Shown here one piece after another: positions 7,357-17,584 of a DNA stretch of 64,000 nucleotides. The first letter of the stretch is position 1; the number at the start of each line of letters is the position of its first letter. The notes beneath the pieces are model-generated. The model saw only the letters and a program-made list of their open reading frames with translations, had not been told where the DNA came from and searched no databases. The DNA is from an uncultured Clostridia bacterium (GTDB taxonomy: Bacteria; Bacillota; Clostridia; Oscillospirales; Ruminococcaceae): positions 56,353 through 120,352 of the forward strand of contig CANPWL010000004.1 of the NCBI GenBank assembly GCA_947584375.1. Direction: 5' to 3'. A program made the position numbers and the translations under genes.

Positions 7357-8534
7357 CAGGAATCCTCCTTTAATTCTGAGATAAATTCACTGATTTTTTT
7401 GATAGCTTTTTTGAGATGATTAAGTGAATACGCATACGAAACACGAATAAAACCATCTCCGCACTCTCCGAAAGCATCTCCCGGAACAACAGCTACATTC
7501 TTTGTATATAGAAGCCGTTCACAGAAATCTTGACTGGAAAGGCCGGTAGACTTTATGCAGGGGAACACATAGAAAGCTCCTTCGGGTTCAAAGCAGTCAA
7601 GACCTATCTCGTTAAAGCCGTGAACACAGAAACGCCTTCTCATATTATATTCATCTACCATCATATCAATGTCGCTTCTGCAATTTTTAAGAGCTTCTAT
7701 TGCTGCATACTGGCTGACTGTGGGTGACGACATAATTCCGTACTGGTGAATTTTAAGTATCTGACTGACCATCTCTTTCGGTGCACATAAAAATCCGAGA
7801 CGCCAGCCTGTCATAGCGAATGCCTTAGAAAAGCCGTTTATAAGTATAGTTCTCTCTCTCATTCCTTTGCACTGAACAATGGAGTAATGCTTTTTGCCAT
7901 ATGTTAGCTCTGAATAAATCTCGTCTGAAATAACAATTATATTCGTGTCTCTCAAAACTTCGGCAATAGGTTCTAAATCATCCTTTGTCATAATAGCTCC
8001 GGTCGGGTTATTTGGAAATGGAAGAACCAGAGCTTTTGTCTTGTCGGTTATCTTTTCTTTAAGAGCCTTTGCTGTAAGCTTGAAATTGTTCTCGGCTTTG
8101 GTTTCTACAATAACAGGAATTCCGCCTGACAGTTCAACAATCGGTTTGTAACACACAAAGCATGGTTCTACAATTAAAACCTCATCTCCCGGTTCAACAA
8201 TAGCACGGATAGAAAGGTCTATACCTTCTGAGCCTCCCACAGTAACTATAATCTCATTATCAGGTGAGTATTCGGTTTTTGCATAGTCTATAACATATTC
8301 AGAAATTGATTTTCGGAGATTATATAATCCGGCATTTGCCGTATAGAAGGTTTTTCCACGTTCTAAAGCGGTAATTGCCGCACGTCTTATCGGCCATGGG
8401 GTTTGGAAATTAGGTTCACCGACACCGAGCGCAATGACATTTTCCATTGTCTGGGCGAGGTCGAAAAACTTTCTAATACCGGAGGGCTTCATTTCTCTTG
8501 TCTTTTTATTAATTATCCTGTTGTAATCTATCAT
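7356..8534 (-). CDS. Class I/II pyridoxal-phosphate aminotransferase
   Basis: The 392-aa protein is a fold-type I aminotransferase. NNPTGA (about residue 175) and the PLP lysine in SKAFAMTGWRLG (about 235-247) are visible, as is the C-terminal RVSYA arginine that binds the substrate carboxylate. It belongs to the aspartate/aromatic/alanine group and the substrate cannot be fixed. The gene overlaps the Lrp-type regulator by 4 nt, which suggests that the regulator senses an amino acid used or made by this enzyme. Confidence 0.85.
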   Translation of the reverse strand: MIDYNRIINKKTREMKPSGIRKFFDLAQTMENVIALGVGEPNFQTPWPIRRAAITALERGKTFYTANAGLYNLRKSISEYVIDYAKTEYSPDNEIIVTVGGSEGIDLSIRAIVEPGDEVLIVEPCFVCYKPIVELSGGIPVIVETKAENNFKLTAKALKEKITDKTKALVLPFPNNPTGAIMTKDDLEPIAEVLRDTNIIVISDEIYSELTYGKKHYSIVQCKGMRERTILINGFSKAFAMTGWRLGFLCAPKEMVSQILKIHQYGIMSSPTVSQYAAIEALKNCRSDIDMMVDEYNMRRRFCVHGFNEIGLDCFEPEGAFYVFPCIKSTGLSSQDFCERLLYTKNVAVVPGDAFGECGDGFIRVSYAYSLNHLKKAIKKISEFISELKEDS

Positions 8535-9016
8535 GGGGAAACTAATCCTCTTTCATCAATAATTTTGTCAGAAAGGTCAATTCCGTTATCCTTGTATTTT
8601 TTAAGTACAAAGTGTGTTGCAGTCGATAAAACACCTTCAAGCGGAGCAAGTCTCTGAGCGACAAACAGGGAGATATCCATAAGGTTTGTTCCTTTAATGG
8701 TAATGCCTAAATCATACCCGCCGGACATAAGCCAAACATTTTCGACCTCGTCATATTGGCTGACTGTTCTTGCAATTTCATCAAAGCCGCTTTGAGCTTT
8801 CGGAGAAACTTTAAGTTCAATATAGGCTGTGACCAGATCTCCGCAGTCAGTTGCCGCTTGTTCGTTTATAACAGTGTTATAGCCTTTGATAATCCCGTCG
8901 TTTTCGAGCTGCTCTATTTTATCCGCGACCTCCTGTTCAGAGATGCCTAGCATAACTCCAAGTTCTGAATTTGAAAGCCGCGCATTCTTTTTGAGAAGCT
9001 TAAGCAAAGAATCCAT
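8531..9016 (-). CDS. Lrp/AsnC family transcriptional regulator
   Basis: The protein has an N-terminal winged helix-turn-helix (LSNSELGVMLGISEQEV) and a C-terminal RAM ligand-binding domain, giving 161 aa. I use the ATG at 9016: the track start five codons earlier contains the GGAGG ribosome binding site itself. It is first in a three-gene leftward operon with the aminotransferase and ispE and overlaps the aminotransferase gene by 4 nt. Likely role: amino-acid-responsive control of this operon. Confidence 0.88.
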   Translation of the reverse strand: MDSLLKLLKKNARLSNSELGVMLGISEQEVADKIEQLENDGIIKGYNTVINEQAATDCGDLVTAYIELKVSPKAQSGFDEIARTVSQYDEVENVWLMSGGYDLGITIKGTNLMDISLFVAQRLAPLEGVLSTATHFVLKKYKDNGIDLSDKIIDERGLVSP

Positions 9017-9111
9017 ATTGTGTGCCTCCAATTTAGCGAATTTATAAAAATAATTATACTATTAATGAGAAACATTGTCAATGAAAGAGTAGAACAATTA
9101 AGTAGCGAAAC

Positions 9112-9510
9112 TTAAAGCTCCACTCCCTCGCTTTCTAGAAATTGTGTTGCTGTCATACATTTAGGACGATCAATATTCATACTCAGAAAATCCTTGTCAC
9201 CTGTTAGTATGATATCAACTTCAGCAACAATAGCAGCATTTAAAATAGGCTGGTCTTTAGCATCTCTTATGAGCTTTTCTGTGTTATAAGCAGCAGGAAT
9301 CAACTCATAGGAAAGCTCTGTCAAAAAGACTTCTGCATCCTGTAATACATTTGGTGCTTTACGTTTAAGAACATCACGAAACTCGTAAAGATTGCGGTCA
9401 CATAAGACCATATTATGATGTTCCGAAGTATAAAGTAATGCTTTTGCAGGCTTTGAGTTTGGGAAAAGCAGTGAAGATATTAAAATGTTTGTGTCAATAA
9501 GTATTTTCAT
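9112..9510 (-). CDS. PIN-domain putative toxin ribonuclease
   Basis: The 132-aa protein is a PIN-domain nuclease of the COG1569 type. The acidic metal-site residues are in place: Asp6 (LIDTNI), the central Glu/Asp region and the late TGDKDF motif. It shares one base (TAATG) with the stop of the AbrB-type gene upstream, the usual antitoxin-first order of type II toxin-antitoxin pairs. Its RNA target is unknown. Confidence 0.82.
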   Translation of the reverse strand: MKILIDTNILISSLLFPNSKPAKALLYTSEHHNMVLCDRNLYEFRDVLKRKAPNVLQDAEVFLTELSYELIPAAYNTEKLIRDAKDQPILNAAIVAEVDIILTGDKDFLSMNIDRPKCMTATQFLESEGVEL

Positions 9511-9767
9511 TACTTTTCCTTTCCGTAACGTACTTCGTCAACCAAAGACTGAACATCATCTTCATTATTAACTCCCATTTGTTCAGCGATGCCCTCAAAG
9601 GCTTTTTGAGCTTTGTAAATTGCTTTGTCAGAAGCGTTATTGATTACGACTTCTCCATCAGGCTTTTGATAAAATAAAATCTTATCCCCTGATTTCAGCC
9701 CCAGCAGACGGCGTATTTCAGCAGGTACAGTGATTTGTCCGTTGGAAGAGATTTTGGCTAAATTCAT
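9510..9767 (-). CDS. AbrB/MazE-type antitoxin
   Basis: The N-terminal half is a swapped-hairpin AbrB DNA-binding domain (KISSNGQITVPAEIRRLLGL). The charged C-terminal half would bind the PIN toxin. The start is placed at MNLAKISS, 85 aa, behind AAAGGGTG; the track ORF adds 12 residues of leader. The pair sits between two biosynthetic operons and probably arrived as a cassette. Confidence 0.82.
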   Translation of the reverse strand: MNLAKISSNGQITVPAEIRRLLGLKSGDKILFYQKPDGEVVINNASDKAIYKAQKAFEGIAEQMGVNNEDDVQSLVDEVRYGKEK

Positions 9768-9895
9768 AAAAACACCCTTTCTAAAGAAATCTTTAAATCT
9801 CAAGTATTCTTTATATTATTATACTCAAAAAACAATAAAAGTAAAGGCTTTTACTAATAATTTTAATAATTTATTAGATAAAATAACCCATAGGC

Positions 9896-9927
9896 AAAAA
9901 AACACCGCAGGAATAAACTCTGCGGTG
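9896..9927 (-). terminator. Terminator of the trp-methyltransferase operon
   Basis: On the minus strand CACCGCAG, a 9-nt loop and CTGCGGTG are followed by seven T. It lies downstream of the methyltransferase gene and closes the leftward operon. Confidence 0.8.
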
Positions 9928-10007
9928 CCAAAAGAAGTGTTGTAAAACAAATAATAGTTTAACACAACGATATATTACAATACAACTTGTCATTTGTCAA
10001 GTAAAAT

Positions 10008-10796
10008 CTAAACTATCTTAAAAATATCAAGAATATGATTGCTTGCCCCGACCAGATCAGGACGTTCACAGATTGACAGATGATAGCGAAAATATATTTC
10101 AAAGGTTTTATCGTCCATATCGTCAATTGAGTCGGGAAGATAATGAGCCGCCATATCTGTTCCTACAAAATGCAAACGCTCAACGTCAAACCTTTGCATC
10201 AGACTGTCAATATCGGATTTTGTATAAAGCTCGAAAATGTCTTTTGGCTCTGAATGTGTTTTAAAGGTGACAGGATCTAACATTTTGTTATCTATTAAAT
10301 AATCTATGTTACCTTTAACAAAACCAAACTGCAAAATTGACGCGTCAGCAGAGCAGTAGGCGGAAAATATAATACCGCCCTTTTTAGTAACACGAATAGT
10401 CTCTGAAAGTGCGGAAATTTTATCCTCATGATTGAAAAGATGATACATCGGACCTAGTAAAAGAGTAATGTCATATGTGTCTGATGAAAAGTCAGACAAA
10501 TCGGTTGCATTTGCCTGAGTAATGGTTACTTTTTCACTCGGCTCAGTATTATTTTTAAATACTTCAATATTGCAGGGCATCAGCTCAACGGCGTTGACCT
10601 CATATCCAAGACGTGCAAAATAGTGAGAATACCGTCCTGTGCCTGCGCCTATCTCAAGAATTTTCATTCCGCTTTTGAGATATTTTTTTATGTATTCAAC
10701 TGTCGTCAGAAATTCAATGCTGCCGTGCCTTGAGCTCAATCGGGAGTTTTCATCATGAGCGTTATAATAGGACTCTAACGCTTTAAAAGTATCCAT
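10008..10796 (-). CDS. Class I SAM-dependent methyltransferase
   Basis: The 262-aa protein has the SAM-binding motif I LEIGAGTGRYSHYF (about residues 45-58) with the acidic end of the next strand (VNAVEL), and a motif like LLLGPMYHLF later. It belongs to the small-molecule or ubiE-like class; the substrate is not known. It starts 2 nt after trpA ends, so it is the last gene of the trp operon and should be transcribed with it. Whether it acts in indole or tryptophan metabolism is unproven. Confidence 0.8.
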   Translation of the reverse strand: MDTFKALESYYNAHDENSRLSSRHGSIEFLTTVEYIKKYLKSGMKILEIGAGTGRYSHYFARLGYEVNAVELMPCNIEVFKNNTEPSEKVTITQANATDLSDFSSDTYDITLLLGPMYHLFNHEDKISALSETIRVTKKGGIIFSAYCSADASILQFGFVKGNIDYLIDNKMLDPVTFKTHSEPKDIFELYTKSDIDSLMQRFDVERLHFVGTDMAAHYLPDSIDDMDDKTFEIYFRYHLSICERPDLVGASNHILDIFKIV

Positions 10797-10798
10797 AA

Positions 10799-11590
10799 TT
10801 ACATTGCCTCTTTAAGGCTCTTTACAAATTCTCCTACCTTATCAACGCTTTCTCTGCCGTACTCGGCAATAATATTAACAATAGCACTTCCTACGATAAC
10901 CCCGTCGCAGTACTGTGACATTTTTTTTGCCTGTTCGGGATTTGAGATACCAAAGCCCACGCAGGCGGGGCAGGAGGCTGATGAATTGATAAGTGAGAAA
11001 AACTCGTCAAAGTTTGTGGTAAAGGTCGAGCGTGTTCCTGTAACGCCCACAGATGAAACGCAGTAGAGAAAGCCCTTACTTTGTGAAGCAATAGTCTTTA
11101 CTCTGTCGTGAGAGGTCGGTGCAACAAGGTTTATATTGTAAACTCCGTACTCGTTCGAGAGGTCTTCTACTTCATTTCGCTCTTCAAAGGGGAGGTCGGG
11201 GATTATAACGCCGTCTATACCGCTTGATTTACAGTTTGAAAAGAATTTCTCCGTGCCGTATTTAAACACAGTGTTTATGTACATCATCAAAAGCAAAGGA
11301 GCGTCAGTTTCTTCTCTGAGTTCACTAACTAAACTAAAGATCTGGTCTAGGTTAGTTCCGTTGTTCAAAGAACGCAATGAAGCCTTTTGAATGGTAGGAC
11401 CTTCTGCAATAGGGTCTGAAAACGGAACACCAAGTTCAATTATGTCTGCACCGCTTTTAAGCTTTGCAAGAACCAGCTTTTTTGTAGTTTCAATGTCTGG
11501 GTCACCCACCGTAACGAAGGTTATAAGAGCTTTTTTGCCATCGTTTTTCAACCTTTCAAAGCAAGCGTCTATGCGATTTTTATTCTTCAA
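10799..11590 (-). CDS. trpA: Tryptophan synthase alpha subunit
   Basis: TrpA splits indole-3-glycerol phosphate into indole and glyceraldehyde 3-phosphate and passes indole to TrpB. The 263-aa length is usual. The catalytic Glu and Asp lie in [19 protein letters not shown], and the phosphate site near GFGISNPEQ and VIVGSAIV is present. The gene overlaps trpB by 11 nt. Confidence 0.95.
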   Translation of the reverse strand: MKNKNRIDACFERLKNDGKKALITFVTVGDPDIETTKKLVLAKLKSGADIIELGVPFSDPIAEGPTIQKASLRSLNNGTNLDQIFSLVSELREETDAPLLLMMYINTVFKYGTEKFFSNCKSSGIDGVIIPDLPFEERNEVEDLSNEYGVYNINLVAPTSHDRVKTIASQSKGFLYCVSSVGVTGTRSTFTTNFDEFFSLINSSASCPACVGFGISNPEQAKKMSQYCDGVIVGSAIVNIIAEYGRESVDKVGEFVKSLKEAM

Positions 11591-12776
11591 CTAAATCAAC
11601 TCCTCTGTATCGTGCAATTGAATAAACATCCTTGTCTCCGCGTCCTGAAAGGTTTATAACAAGAATGCTGTCCTTTGGCATAGTCGGAGCAATTTTCAGT
11701 GCAGCAGCAACAGCGTGAGCTGACTCAATTGCCGGGATTATTCCTTCGGTTTTTGAAAGATACTCAAACGCGCAGACAGCTTCCTCGTCGGTTACATCTA
11801 CATATTCTGCTCTGCCTTTTGAGTTAAGATAAGCGTGTTCAGGACCTATACCGGGGTAGTCGAGACCGGCAGAGATTGAGTAAACAGGGTCGATCTGACC
11901 GTATTCATTCTGGAGAAACAATGACTTCATACCGTGGAAAATTCCGAGAGAGCCTTTTGTGACAGTAGCGGCATGTTTTGTAGTATCAACACCTCGTCCT
12001 GCTGCCTCTGCACCAACTAGGCGAACGCTCTTGTCGTCTATAAAATCATAAAATGCGCCCATAGCGTTTGAACCTCCGCCGACGCAGGCAACCACACAGT
12101 CGGGGAGCTTGCCTTCTGTTTCTTTAAGCTGAGACTTTATCTCTTCGCCGATAATTTTCTGAAAATCTCTTACCATTTCAGGGTAGGGGTGAGGTCCCAT
12201 AACAGAACCTATACAGTAAAAGGTCGTTTCAATGTTGGTACACCAGTCACGCATTGCCTCGTTGATAGCGTCCTTTAGAGTTGAGGTTCCGCTTGAAACG
12301 CCTGTTACCTTTGCTCCCAACAGGTTCATTCGGTATACGTTAAGCGACTGACGCTTCATATCCTCTGCACCCATATAAACCTCGCACTCCAGACCGAAAA
12401 GGGCGCAAGCTGTCGCTGTTGCAACACCGTGCTGACCGGCACCGGTTTCTGCGATAATTCTTTTCTTGCCCATTTTCTTGGCAAGAAGTATCTGACCGAG
12501 TACGTTATTTATTTTATGCGAACCTGTGTGGTTTAAGTCTTCACGCTTAATGTATATTTTAGCACCGTTTAAATCGTTTGTCATTTTTTCAGCAAAGTAC
12601 AAAAGCGACGGTCTGCCTGCGTATTCTTTGTATAGAGCCGTAAGTTCACGCTTGAAATCCTTATCATTCTTGTATTTGCTGTAAGCTTCTTCAAGCTCCA
12701 AAACAGCATTCATAACTGTTTCAGGGACATACTGACCGCCGTATTCGCCGTAACGGCCCTTGATAGATTTAGTCAT
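11580..12776 (-). CDS. trpB: Tryptophan synthase beta subunit
   Basis: TrpB joins indole and serine with PLP. The 398-aa protein has the PLP lysine in HTGSHKINN, the phosphate-holding GGGSNAMG, and the N-terminal [13 protein letters not shown] typical of the TrpB1 form that works with TrpA. It starts after a GGAGG site and is separated from trpF by 36 nt. Confidence 0.96.
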   Translation of the reverse strand: MTKSIKGRYGEYGGQYVPETVMNAVLELEEAYSKYKNDKDFKRELTALYKEYAGRPSLLYFAEKMTNDLNGAKIYIKREDLNHTGSHKINNVLGQILLAKKMGKKRIIAETGAGQHGVATATACALFGLECEVYMGAEDMKRQSLNVYRMNLLGAKVTGVSSGTSTLKDAINEAMRDWCTNIETTFYCIGSVMGPHPYPEMVRDFQKIIGEEIKSQLKETEGKLPDCVVACVGGGSNAMGAFYDFIDDKSVRLVGAEAAGRGVDTTKHAATVTKGSLGIFHGMKSLFLQNEYGQIDPVYSISAGLDYPGIGPEHAYLNSKGRAEYVDVTDEEAVCAFEYLSKTEGIIPAIESAHAVAAALKIAPTMPKDSILVINLSGRGDKDVYSIARYRGVDLVEE

Positions 12777-12812
12777 AATCCTGACCTCCTTTTGATTAGC
12801 AAATTAAAGTTG

Positions 12813-13433
12813 TCAACTGTCAATTTTCCTTAATAAATGCATTAGCTCTTTTATTTTTACTCTATCCTTTTTCCTGTCTGTTTCAACCGAGCTTGAAACA
12901 TCTATGCCAAATGGCTTGACTGTTTTTACAGCCTCGTTGATATTGTCAGCAGAAATACCCCCAGCAAGAAAGAAAGGCTTTGTAATTTCAGTGTTTTTTA
13001 TAATTTCCCAGTTGCCGACCATGCCTGTTCCTCCGACAGAATCTTTTGAAAAGCTGTCTATAATAAGCTTATCAGCACAGCCTTGACACGCGTTTTTGAT
13101 TTCATCGGGTGTTTGCGGTCTGACAGCTTTCCATATCTCGCAGTCGGTATGTTCTTTGAGAGATTTGATAAAATCGTCGTCCTCATCACCGTGAAGCTGA
13201 ATAACATCAAGATATTCGGCAAAGTAAAGAATTGTTTCAGTTGTTTCATTGACAAATACACCAACAGGAGTTATTTTGTCCGAAAGTTCTTTTGTAAGCT
13301 TAACAAGCTCATAAAGGCTTATGTGTCTCCAAAACGGTTTTGAGAGAATAAATCCTGCATAATCGGGCTGAAACTCATTTACATAAGCTATGTCTTCACT
13401 TCTGCGCAAGCCGCAGATTTTAAGCTTGGTCAT
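12813..13433 (-). CDS. trpF: Phosphoribosylanthranilate isomerase
   Basis: TrpF carries out the Amadori rearrangement of phosphoribosylanthranilate. The 206-aa TIM barrel starts with KICGLRR, which carries the catalytic Cys, and has the Asp in KLIIDSF and the phosphate site FFLAGGISADN. It overlaps trpC by 4 nt. Confidence 0.93.
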   Translation of the reverse strand: MTKLKICGLRRSEDIAYVNEFQPDYAGFILSKPFWRHISLYELVKLTKELSDKITPVGVFVNETTETILYFAEYLDVIQLHGDEDDDFIKSLKEHTDCEIWKAVRPQTPDEIKNACQGCADKLIIDSFSKDSVGGTGMVGNWEIIKNTEITKPFFLAGGISADNINEAVKTVKPFGIDVSSSVETDRKKDRVKIKELMHLLRKIDS

Positions 13434-14206
13434 ATGTTTCTCAGCTCCTTTAAGGTAGAGGATATGTTATTACTTCTCATAAGCGTTTCGCCGATAAGCA
13501 CCGCTGATGCCCCCAAACTTCGGACAGCCCTCATATCTTTATTATCCTTAATTCCGCTTTCTGAAACGATAACCTTATCTTTTGGTATAAGTGAAGTTAG
13601 TTTGCCGGTAGTGTTTAAATCGACCTCAAATGTTTTTAGATTTCTGTTGTTAATTCCTATTATTTCTGCATTGACTGCAAGAGCTTTTTCAAGTTCGCAT
13701 TCATTGTGTACTTCAACAAGGCAATCGAGCGAAAGGGAAGACGCAAGTTGATAAAATTTTTCCAAAGTTTTTTCATCAAGAACCGCCGCAATAAGCAAAA
13801 TTGCTGACGCACCTATTGTCCTTGCCTCATATATTTGGTATTCGTCAATAATAAAGTCCTTGCGAAGAATAGGGATATTTACACACTCTGAAATGCTTTT
13901 TAAATATTCAGACGAGCCCTGAAAATAATACTCTTCGGTAAGGCAGGATATTGCGTTTGCCCCTGCCGATTCGTACTCTTTTGCAAATTCAACAGGGTGA
14001 AGGTCAGGTCTGATAAGACCCTTTGACGGCGAAGCTTTCTTTACTTCACATATAACACTCAAATCATCGCCTGAAAGGGCAGATTTAAAGTTTCTTGTAT
14101 TTAGTTTAGTATTAAGAGCCAGATTCTTTATTTCATCAAAAGGAACTTTTGCCTTTTCTTTTTCAAGCTGTATTTTTCTCTTTTCGATTATTTCATCTAA
14201 TATCAT
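13430..14206 (-). CDS. trpC: Indole-3-glycerol-phosphate synthase
   Basis: TrpC closes the indole ring. The 258-aa TIM barrel shows VICEVKKASPSKG with its catalytic Lys, LRKDFIID, IGINNRNLKTF and VSESGIK, all hallmark motifs. It lies 34 nt after trpGD in the operon. Confidence 0.95.
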   Translation of the reverse strand: MILDEIIEKRKIQLEKEKAKVPFDEIKNLALNTKLNTRNFKSALSGDDLSVICEVKKASPSKGLIRPDLHPVEFAKEYESAGANAISCLTEEYYFQGSSEYLKSISECVNIPILRKDFIIDEYQIYEARTIGASAILLIAAVLDEKTLEKFYQLASSLSLDCLVEVHNECELEKALAVNAEIIGINNRNLKTFEVDLNTTGKLTSLIPKDKVIVSESGIKDNKDMRAVRSLGASAVLIGETLMRSNNISSTLKELRNI

Positions 14207-14240
14207 AAAATTGCTCCTATCTTTAAGGGGACAGTGTACA

Positions 14241-15878
14241 TTAATCTTTATTAGTAAATTCTATTAGCTCCTCCAGTTTCCTTAAAGCCTTGCCGCTGTC
14301 AATGGACTTTTCAGCCAGTTTTATTCCATCGGCAATTGTTTCTGTGTTGCCGGTTACATATAGAGCACAGCCTGCGTTTAGCAATACAATATCTCTCTTT
14401 GCGCCTTGCTCTTTTCCACAAAGAATGTCACGGGTGATTTGCGCGTTCTCCTCAGGAGTACCGCCCTTGACATCTTCTTTTGACGCACGTTTGAATCCGA
14501 AGTCCTCAGGGGATATTTCGTATTTTTCGATTTTTCCGTTATTTATCTCACATACTGTTGTTGAGTCGGAAATTGAAATCTCATCAAGCTTATCGTTGCC
14601 GTAGACGAGCATTGCACGTTTAATTCCGAGCTTTATAAGAACATTTGCCATATTATCCATAATATCGGGAGAGTAAACTCCGAGTATCATATACTCGGCA
14701 AATGCAGGGTTTAAAAGAGGACCCATAATGTTAAAAACGGTTTTTGTTCCTATTTGTTTTCTGACAGGACCTACAAATCGCATTGCAGGGTGATAGCTTT
14801 GTGCAAACAGGAATGAAATTCCTATTTTATCAATACATTTTTCAGCCTGTTCAGGAACTGATGTGATCTTAACTCCCAGTGCCTCTAAGCAATCGGCAGC
14901 ACCGCTTTTTGAAGACGCGCTTCTGTTTCCATGCTTTGCAACCTTCTGACCTGCTCCTGCAATAACAAATGACGAAGTAGTTGAGATGTTAAAGCTGTTT
15001 GACATATCTCCGCCTGTGCCGACTATGTCAACGGAATCTGAGCAATTTTTGAGTTTAGCTGCTTTTTCTCTCATAACCTTAGCAAAGCCGGTTATCTCGT
15101 CTATTGTTTCTCTCTTTATAGACATAGCAGTCAGCAAAGAAGACGTCTGAGCGAGAGTTGCTCTGTCGCAGGTTATAATGTCCATAGCCGAGTATGCCTC
15201 GTCCTCGGTAAGGCTTTCGCCGTTTACCACCTTTGCAATGTACTTTTTAAGTTCTGTTCTTTCGCTGTCCGGAATCATGATATTATCACTCACTTTCGTT
15301 TTAATTCCTGCAATATTATTGAGAAAGTTTTCTATAATTTTCCGACCCGTATCCGTCATAACAGATTCTGGGTGGAATTGTACGCCGTAAGTTGGATACT
15401 CTTTGTGATGTAAAGCCATAATCTGATTTTTGCTGTCATATGCCGTGACTTCTAAGCACTCGGGCAAGGTTTTATTATCAACAATCAAAGAGTGGTATCT
15501 TGCAACTTTGATTTTCTTTGGAAGTCCCGTAAATAGTGGATTATCTGTAACCAAAGTTATGTCTGTTGCCTTTCCGTGTAGTTGTTCCTTGGCAATAACC
15601 ACTTTACCGCCGAATGCCTCAGCAATTGACTGATGTCCCAAACAAACACCAAGAATAGGAATCTTTCCGCTGAAATGCTTTATTGCTTCAACTGAAATAC
15701 CGGCGTCCTTAGGGTAGCAGGGACCTGGTGATATAATTAATGCGTCAGGGCAAAGAGCCTCAATTTCAGCAATAGTGATCTCGTCATTTCTTGCAACCTT
15801 AATGTCGCTGTAAAGCTCGCCTATATACTGATAAAGATTATAGGTGAAGCTATCGTAGTTATCAATTATCAGAATCAT
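14241..15878 (-). CDS. trpGD: Fused anthranilate synthase glutaminase and anthranilate phosphoribosyltransferase
   Basis: Residues 1 to about 190 are a class I glutamine amidotransferase (Cys in GVCLGHQ, His-Glu in VQFHPES) that feeds ammonia to TrpE. Residues from about 200 to 545 are TrpD, with the PRPP motif GTGGDMSNSFN and KHGNRSASSKSG. The fusion order G-D is known from enterobacteria and also occurs in some Clostridia. It lies downstream of trpE after a 150-nt gap that holds no clear signal. Confidence 0.94.
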   Translation of the reverse strand: MILIIDNYDSFTYNLYQYIGELYSDIKVARNDEITIAEIEALCPDALIISPGPCYPKDAGISVEAIKHFSGKIPILGVCLGHQSIAEAFGGKVVIAKEQLHGKATDITLVTDNPLFTGLPKKIKVARYHSLIVDNKTLPECLEVTAYDSKNQIMALHHKEYPTYGVQFHPESVMTDTGRKIIENFLNNIAGIKTKVSDNIMIPDSERTELKKYIAKVVNGESLTEDEAYSAMDIITCDRATLAQTSSLLTAMSIKRETIDEITGFAKVMREKAAKLKNCSDSVDIVGTGGDMSNSFNISTTSSFVIAGAGQKVAKHGNRSASSKSGAADCLEALGVKITSVPEQAEKCIDKIGISFLFAQSYHPAMRFVGPVRKQIGTKTVFNIMGPLLNPAFAEYMILGVYSPDIMDNMANVLIKLGIKRAMLVYGNDKLDEISISDSTTVCEINNGKIEKYEISPEDFGFKRASKEDVKGGTPEENAQITRDILCGKEQGAKRDIVLLNAGCALYVTGNTETIADGIKLAEKSIDSGKALRKLEELIEFTNKD

Positions 15879-16028
15879 ATGAATCCTCCAAAAATAAAAG
15901 TTTCTTACAAAAATATTTAACCATTAGTTAATGTTATTTTATAGACATAAAAATCTTTTAAAGTGCGTTATATAAATTAAGGTATGATATTGCATAAAGA
16001 TAAACAATAATCAAGCGTTTCAGAGATA

Positions 16029-17516
16029 TCAGAGCCAACGACGATTTGCCGCAGCTTCTTTTATTGCATTAATAACCGCCAATGCCTTATTGCATGATTC
16101 CTGATACTCGTTTTCAGGAACGCTGTCTAGGACCACACCTCCACCTGCCTGAACATAAGCTTTGTTGTTCTTGAAAAGCACAGTTCTTATTGCAATGCAG
16201 GTGTCTAAACTTCCGTCGAAAGCGAGATAGCCGACTGTTCCTCCGTAAAGACCTCTTCGAGTAGGTTCAAGCTCGTCAATAATCTCCATAGCCCTTACTT
16301 TTGGTGCACCTGAGAGCGTTCCGGCAGGCAGAACAGCCATGAGAGCGTCCAGCGGTTTTTTACCGCTTTCAAGTTCGCCTTCAACATTAGAAACAAGGTG
16401 CATAACTTTAGAGTAGCGTTCTACTATCATATAGTCTGTGACATTCACGCTGCCGAATCTTGATACCTTTCCTATATCGTTTCTGCCCAAATCAACGAGC
16501 ATAGTATGTTCAGCACGCTCTTTAGGATCGTTAAGCAGCTGCTGTTCGTTTTTATGGTCCTCATCATCGGTCAAACCTCGCTTAATCGTACCTGCAATGG
16601 GTTTTGTGATGACTGTCTTGCCGTTTACAGATACAAGCTTTTCTGGAGAAGCACCTGCAAAGGCATAATCCTTGTGCTTGAAATAATAAAGGTAAGGAGA
16701 TGGGTTGGTCGAGCGGAGCATTCTGTATACATCAAAACTGTCAGGCGGATTATCTATTTCGAACCTCTGTGACGGCACTACTTGAAAAATGTCACCGTTT
16801 CTTATGTATTCCTTTGCCTTCTCGACATTTTGAATGTATTTTTCTTTTGTTATATTAGATTTGATCTGTATTTCATTTTCGGTATTTCTATTAGATATGC
16901 TGCTGCCTGAAACATAGTTTTTCAGAATTGCGATGATTTCGTCTTTTCTCTTTATGCAGTCTTCATACTGCTTGTCAATATCTTTGTTTGAGTGAATATT
17001 TAGGATAATAACAGCCTTATTACTAAGGTGGTCATAAGCGACAATTTCATCAAACAAAAACAGATTAGCGTCCGGCATACCGAGATCGTCTTTCGGAGGA
17101 TCACACAGAGTTTTTTCAAAGTAGCGTACCATGTCATAAGCAAAGTAACCTATAAGACCTCCGGTAAGTTTAGGTCGGTTAGGAAAATGGGGAGACTTAT
17201 ATTCATTAAGAATATCCGATAGAAATCCGATAGGATCAGAAACTTTATATTTTTCATGCTTACCGTTTTTAAAAACAATAGCGACTTTGTCTTTAAGCGT
17301 TATTTCAGCCTTTGGGTTAATTCCAACGAATGAATACCGTCCCCACTGGTCGCTGTTGTCGACCGATTCAAGTATGAAACAGTTGTCATATGCTTCGTGT
17401 AGAGCATTAAAAAGTTGGATTGGTGTTAATGAATCAGCAAGCAGTTCATAAAATACCGGAACTGTCTTATAATTTTTTAAAATATCTTTAATTTCCTCTT
17501 TTGTTGGATAAAGCAT
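16029..17516 (-). CDS. trpE: Anthranilate synthase component I
   Basis: TrpE makes anthranilate from chorismate using ammonia from TrpG. The 495-aa protein has the chorismate-binding domain (SGAPKVRAMEIIDELE and the late GGGVVLDSVPENEY) and the N-terminal feedback site (FILESVDNSDQWGRYSF), so tryptophan should inhibit it. I use the ATG at 17516, which has AAAGGAGG 8 nt upstream. The track ORF's first 26 residues overlap the leader terminator and cannot be right. Confidence 0.94.
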   Translation of the reverse strand: MLYPTKEEIKDILKNYKTVPVFYELLADSLTPIQLFNALHEAYDNCFILESVDNSDQWGRYSFVGINPKAEITLKDKVAIVFKNGKHEKYKVSDPIGFLSDILNEYKSPHFPNRPKLTGGLIGYFAYDMVRYFEKTLCDPPKDDLGMPDANLFLFDEIVAYDHLSNKAVIILNIHSNKDIDKQYEDCIKRKDEIIAILKNYVSGSSISNRNTENEIQIKSNITKEKYIQNVEKAKEYIRNGDIFQVVPSQRFEIDNPPDSFDVYRMLRSTNPSPYLYYFKHKDYAFAGASPEKLVSVNGKTVITKPIAGTIKRGLTDDEDHKNEQQLLNDPKERAEHTMLVDLGRNDIGKVSRFGSVNVTDYMIVERYSKVMHLVSNVEGELESGKKPLDALMAVLPAGTLSGAPKVRAMEIIDELEPTRRGLYGGTVGYLAFDGSLDTCIAIRTVLFKNNKAYVQAGGGVVLDSVPENEYQESCNKALAVINAIKEAAANRRWL

Positions 17517-17584
17517 AAAATTTACCTCCTTTATAAGATACAAGAAGAAAGAGCGGCAAAATGCAAATTTTATCAATGCATAAA

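Noticed and set aside
13434-13751. 105-aa plus-strand ORF inside trpC
   Set aside because: Shadow of trpC, which is a clear gene in the other strand; the same applies to the long antisense ORFs in trpGD, ispE, nadC, ftsH and purL.
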